Assembly: GCA_947177635.1 (NCBI GenBank)
Contig: CAMWVQ010000005.1
Location: 22,133 to 86,132, forward strand
Direction of reading: 5' to 3'
Source: an uncultured Porphyromonadaceae bacterium
GTDB lineage: Bacteria; Bacteroidota; Bacteroidia; Bacteroidales; Muribaculaceae
Length of the DNA: 64,000 nt
Shown here: positions 61,261 to 64,000 of the stretch, in pieces
How positions within the stretch are numbered: position 1 is the first letter of the stretch
How the letters are laid out: each line of letters starts with the position of its first letter
Notes under the pieces: generated by a model
Database searches by the model: none
What the model was told of the DNA's origin: nothing
Seen by the model: the letters and a program-made list of their open reading frames with translations, nothing else
Translations under genes and position numbers: made by a program

Positions 61261-63753
61261 ATGCGAAAATTTCTCATATCAGCCTCATTCCTCGCAGCCG
61301 CCATCGCGGCTGACGCCCAGCTCTACAAAGACCCCTCGGCTGCAGCCGAGGCCCGTGTGGAGGATCTTCTCGGACGTATGACCCTGGAGGAGAAAATCGA
61401 CTATATCGGCGGTTTCAAAGGATTCTACATACGCGCCATTCCCCGCCTGGGCGTGCCTGAAATCAAACTCACCGACGGCCCTGTCGGCACCCACAAGGAT
61501 GGACGCAGCACCGCATACCCGGCCGGTGTGCTCACAGCCGCCACATGGAACCGCCCGCTCGTCTATGAACTCGGCAAGCAGCTCGGCCGCGACAGCCGTG
61601 CCCGCGCGGTGCATATCCTCCTCGGCCCCGGCATGAACATACTCCGCGCCCCGATGTGCGGACGCAACTTCGAATATTTCACCGAAGACCCCTACCTCAA
61701 CGCCGAGACCGCCTGCGCGTATGTCTCAGGTCTGCAGGACCAGGGGGTGGTGGCCACCCTTAAACACTACGCGGCCAACAACCAGGAGTGGGACCGCAAC
61801 AATGTCAGCAGCGACATCGACGAGCGCACCCTCCACGAAATCTACCTCCCCGGCTTCAAGGCTGCCATCCAGAAAGCCAAGGCCGGAAGCGTGATGGACA
61901 GCTACAACCCAGTCAACGGCGTCCACGCCACCCAGAACGGCTATCTCAACAATACCGTGCTGCGCGACATGTGGGGATTCGACGGCGTCGTGATGAGCGA
62001 CTGGTCGGCGACATACGACGGCGTAGAGGCCGCCAACGGTGGTCTCGACCTGGAAATGCCACGCGCGAAGTGGATGAACCGCGAGCAGCTGCTCCCCGCC
62101 ATCGAGAAGGGGCTGGTAAGCGAGAAGACAATCGACGACAAGGTGCGCCGCATCCTACGGCTTATCTTCACCTACGGTTTCTTCGACAAGGAACAGCACG
62201 ACCCCTCCATCCCCATGGACAACCCTGAAGGAGCGGCCGCGGCCCTTGAACTCGCCCGCGAAGGCATCGTGCTGCTGAAAAACGACGGCAGCCTCCTCCC
62301 GGTGAAGTCTGACGTGAAGCGCATCGCCGTCATCGGGCCCAACGCCAACAGCTACATATCGGGTGGCGGAAGCTCATACACCTTCCCCTTCCACAGCGTA
62401 TCGCTGCTCGACGGCATCCGCGCCCAGGCAGGCGGAGATGTGGAGATTCTTTACTCCCCCGGACTTCCCACCCTCCCCGAGACCGTGTCATCATCGGTGT
62501 TCTACACCGCTCCCGGCTCCAGCGAGCGCGGCCTGAAGGTTGAGTCGTTCAACAACCCCCGCCTGAAAGGTGAGCCTGTCGAGACCGGTGTAGACACCAT
62601 CGTCAACATCGCCAACGGCTACCATATCGTCACCGAGAACCGGGGCCTCCCCTATGACCACTGCTCGATGCGCTGGTCAGGCGTCATCCGTCCGGAAAAG
62701 ACAGCCGACTACCGCTTCGTAGTGCGCGGATTCGACGGCTTCAGACTCAAAGTCGGAGGTGAGCAGGTAATCAACGAATGGCGCGACCAGGGTATCACTC
62801 TGCGTGAGGTGGTTCTCCCCCTCAAGGCCGGAGAGGAGTATCCCGTAGAACTCGAATACTTCGCCAATGTGCATCCCGTCGACATCTCCTTCGGATGGCG
62901 CGAAGACCGCCAGCTCTTCGACGAGGCGGCCGAACTGGCGGCCAAGGCCGACATCGCAATCGTAAGCATCGGTTTCAACGAGAGTCTCGAACGCGAGAGC
63001 AACGACCGTCCTTTCGAACTGCCCGAATACCAGGACTCGCTGGTCAACCGTGTGCTTGACGCCAATCCCAACACCGCCGTGCTGGTCAACGCCGGAAGCA
63101 ATTCCGACATGAGCAAATGGCAGGGGCGCACCCCGGCCCTCCTCTATCTCTGGTATCCCGGCCAGGAGGGTGGCACAGCCGCCGCGGAGATACTGTTCGG
63201 CAATGTCAACCCCAGCGGCAAGCTCCCCGTGACATTCGAGAAGCGTTGGGAAGACAACCCCGCCTACCCCTACTACTACGACAACGACGGCGACAAGCGT
63301 GTCACCTATGGTGAAGGCCTCCTTGTAGGTTACCGTCACTACGACACCAACAACGTCACCCCCAACTTCCCCTTCGGTTTCGGCAAGAGCTACACGACAT
63401 TCAGCTTCTCGGGCCTCAAGGTCAAGAACGAAAGCAAGAAAGGTGAGCCCCGCTACCGTGTAAGCTTCGACGTCACCAACACCGGCGACCGCGACGGCAA
63501 AGAGGTGGCCCAGGTCTACATACGTCCGGTCAACGCAAAGGTGTTCCGCCCCCTCAAGGAGCTTAAAGGCTACGACAAGAAGATGATCAAGGCGGGAGAG
63601 ACAGCGCGATTCGACATTGAGCTTGACCGCGAAGCCTTCTCCTACTACAAGACCGACCTCCACGACTTCGGCTACGACCCCGGAGAGTATGAAATCCTCG
63701 TCGGCAACTCATCAGCCGACATACTTCTCCGCAAGACCGTCAGGATAAAGTAA
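61261..63753 (+). CDS. GH3 family beta-glycosidase with PA14 insert
   Basis: 830 residues with a signal peptide (MRKFLISASFLAAAIAADAQ). The GH3 first domain has TDGPVGTHKDGRSTAYPAG, ATLKHYAANNQEWDR and the nucleophile in GVVMSDWSATYDG (Asp247). The second domain begins LELAREGIVLLKNDGSLLPV; a PA14-type insert (about 400-540) shows SMRWSGVIRPEKTADYRFVV. A likely acid/base Glu sits in SLERESNDRPF. The Fn3-like end domain has FDVTNTGDRDGKEVAQVYI. It hydrolyses beta-linked glucosides or similar in the periplasm. It is separated from the operon by the repeat element, whose end could be its promoter. Confidence 0.95.
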   Translation: MRKFLISASFLAAAIAADAQLYKDPSAAAEARVEDLLGRMTLEEKIDYIGGFKGFYIRAIPRLGVPEIKLTDGPVGTHKDGRSTAYPAGVLTAATWNRPLVYELGKQLGRDSRARAVHILLGPGMNILRAPMCGRNFEYFTEDPYLNAETACAYVSGLQDQGVVATLKHYAANNQEWDRNNVSSDIDERTLHEIYLPGFKAAIQKAKAGSVMDSYNPVNGVHATQNGYLNNTVLRDMWGFDGVVMSDWSATYDGVEAANGGLDLEMPRAKWMNREQLLPAIEKGLVSEKTIDDKVRRILRLIFTYGFFDKEQHDPSIPMDNPEGAAAALELAREGIVLLKNDGSLLPVKSDVKRIAVIGPNANSYISGGGSSYTFPFHSVSLLDGIRAQAGGDVEILYSPGLPTLPETVSSSVFYTAPGSSERGLKVESFNNPRLKGEPVETGVDTIVNIANGYHIVTENRGLPYDHCSMRWSGVIRPEKTADYRFVVRGFDGFRLKVGGEQVINEWRDQGITLREVVLPLKAGEEYPVELEYFANVHPVDISFGWREDRQLFDEAAELAAKADIAIVSIGFNESLERESNDRPFELPEYQDSLVNRVLDANPNTAVLVNAGSNSDMSKWQGRTPALLYLWYPGQEGGTAAAEILFGNVNPSGKLPVTFEKRWEDNPAYPYYYDNDGDKRVTYGEGLLVGYRHYDTNNVTPNFPFGFGKSYTTFSFSGLKVKNESKKGEPRYRVSFDVTNTGDRDGKEVAQVYIRPVNAKVFRPLKELKGYDKKMIKAGETARFDIELDREAFSYYKTDLHDFGYDPGEYEILVGNSSADILLRKTVRIK

Positions 63754-63784
63754 CCCGCGCGACACGGCCTCCCCCGAGGCCGCG

Positions 63785-63851
63785 ATGCACAAACCGGACA
63801 GAGGCTGCCGGCAGGAATCTCCTGCCGGCAGCCTCTGTCCGGTTTGTGCAT
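63785..63851. terminator. Very long perfect hairpin (32-bp stem, 3-nt loop)
   Basis: The left arm begins ATGCACAAACCGGACAGAGG and the right arm mirrors it base for base, closing around ATC. No U-run follows on either strand. It lies between the GH3 gene and a convergent gene at the edge, so a bidirectional terminator is the simplest reading, but the length and perfection are unusual. Confidence 0.75.
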
Positions 63852-63943
63852 GCAGAAATGGACGTATGCGACAAATGCCATCGGTATAATCGCAAAATCA
63901 GGGCTTTTTATAATCAAGAATGGTAATCGCACTTACTCACGGG

Positions 63944-64000
63944 TCACCGGACAGCGGAGAGAGAGACCAGGCGGGGGATGGCGTCGGCTGTCGGGCCGTC
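63944..64000 (-). CDS. C-terminal fragment of an unknown gene, cut by window edge
   Basis: A minus-strand frame open to the right edge encodes DGPTADAIPRLVSLSAVR before a TGA stop. Codon use looks coding. Too short to name; the DGxxA pattern resembles the end of sugar-nucleotide epimerases or glycosyltransferases, but this is only a guess. Confidence 0.35.
   Translation of the reverse strand, partial: DGPTADAIPRLVSLSAVR

Noticed and set aside
62677..63663. 328-codon open frame on the minus strand
   Set aside because: Antisense to the GH3 gene, which has intact catalytic motifs; valine-rich shadow composition.

Overview
The window is chromosomal DNA of a Bacteroidales bacterium, probably a gut lineage such as Muribaculaceae (family-level guess only). 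Evidence is a SusC/SusD pair with a DUF5017 lipoprotein, Omp28 and DUF6029 proteins, proteins ending in type IX-like sorting tails, promoter boxes of the Bacteroidetes type (TAnnTTTG, sometimes with TTTG about 19-20 nt upstream), a rarity of obvious Shine-Dalgarno sites, and Bacteroidetes-style operons. Genes are dense and GC-rich, apart from a low-GC patch beside a tRNA-Ser gene. No CRISPR array, rRNA operon, complete insertion sequence or prophage was seen.

Left part (1-38.2 kb) is mostly core genome. It starts with rmuC (cut by the window edge) and an OmpA-like protein. Next come a low-GC patch, tRNA-Ser(GCT), the eroded remains of a TonB-dependent receptor, and a cysteine-less thioredoxin-fold protein behind a structured 5' leader. 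A CLC chloride channel then overlaps malQ tail to tail. A long minus-strand stretch follows: MCE protein and amidase; then an operon of DEDDy exonuclease, small membrane protein, prolyl oligopeptidase, lipoprotein, metallo-hydrolase and priA; then an Omp28/TlpA/DUF6029 envelope cluster; then a coiled-coil lipoprotein, rsmI, an acidic protein and dacB. On the plus strand are a TetR regulator with fabG and a three-gene DUF6249/ECF sigma/membrane protein set. Then come a TM2 protein with a QGY-repeat tail, tRNA-His(GTG), the capA-folD-ffh-panD-panC group on the minus strand, and divergent recR with a GNAT acetyltransferase.

Right part (38.3-63.8 kb) is a polysaccharide utilisation locus (PUL) that does not match a substrate I can name. 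It encodes a secreted protein, a 1152-residue secreted protein with a carbohydrate-binding-like front domain, a LacI regulator, an SSS sodium/solute symporter, a cytoplasmic FAD-dependent oxidoreductase, SusC, SusD, a DUF5017 lipoprotein, two more helical-toroid proteins, an SGNH esterase and a GH3 glycosidase with a PA14 insert. The 972-residue protein is a close paralogue of the 1152-residue one without its front domain and sorting tail. Near-identical GGAAACGTTCCCGTT-type operator sites lie before the first gene and before the symporter, so the LacI protein probably controls both transcription units.

The two most unusual DNA structures are: (i) a ~120 bp inverted-repeat element, present twice in opposite orientation 41 kb apart, flanked by TA, whose central ~30 bp is flipped between copies and whose end places a promoter-like box just before a start codon; and (ii) a perfect 32-bp-stem hairpin with a 3-nt loop after the last PUL gene.
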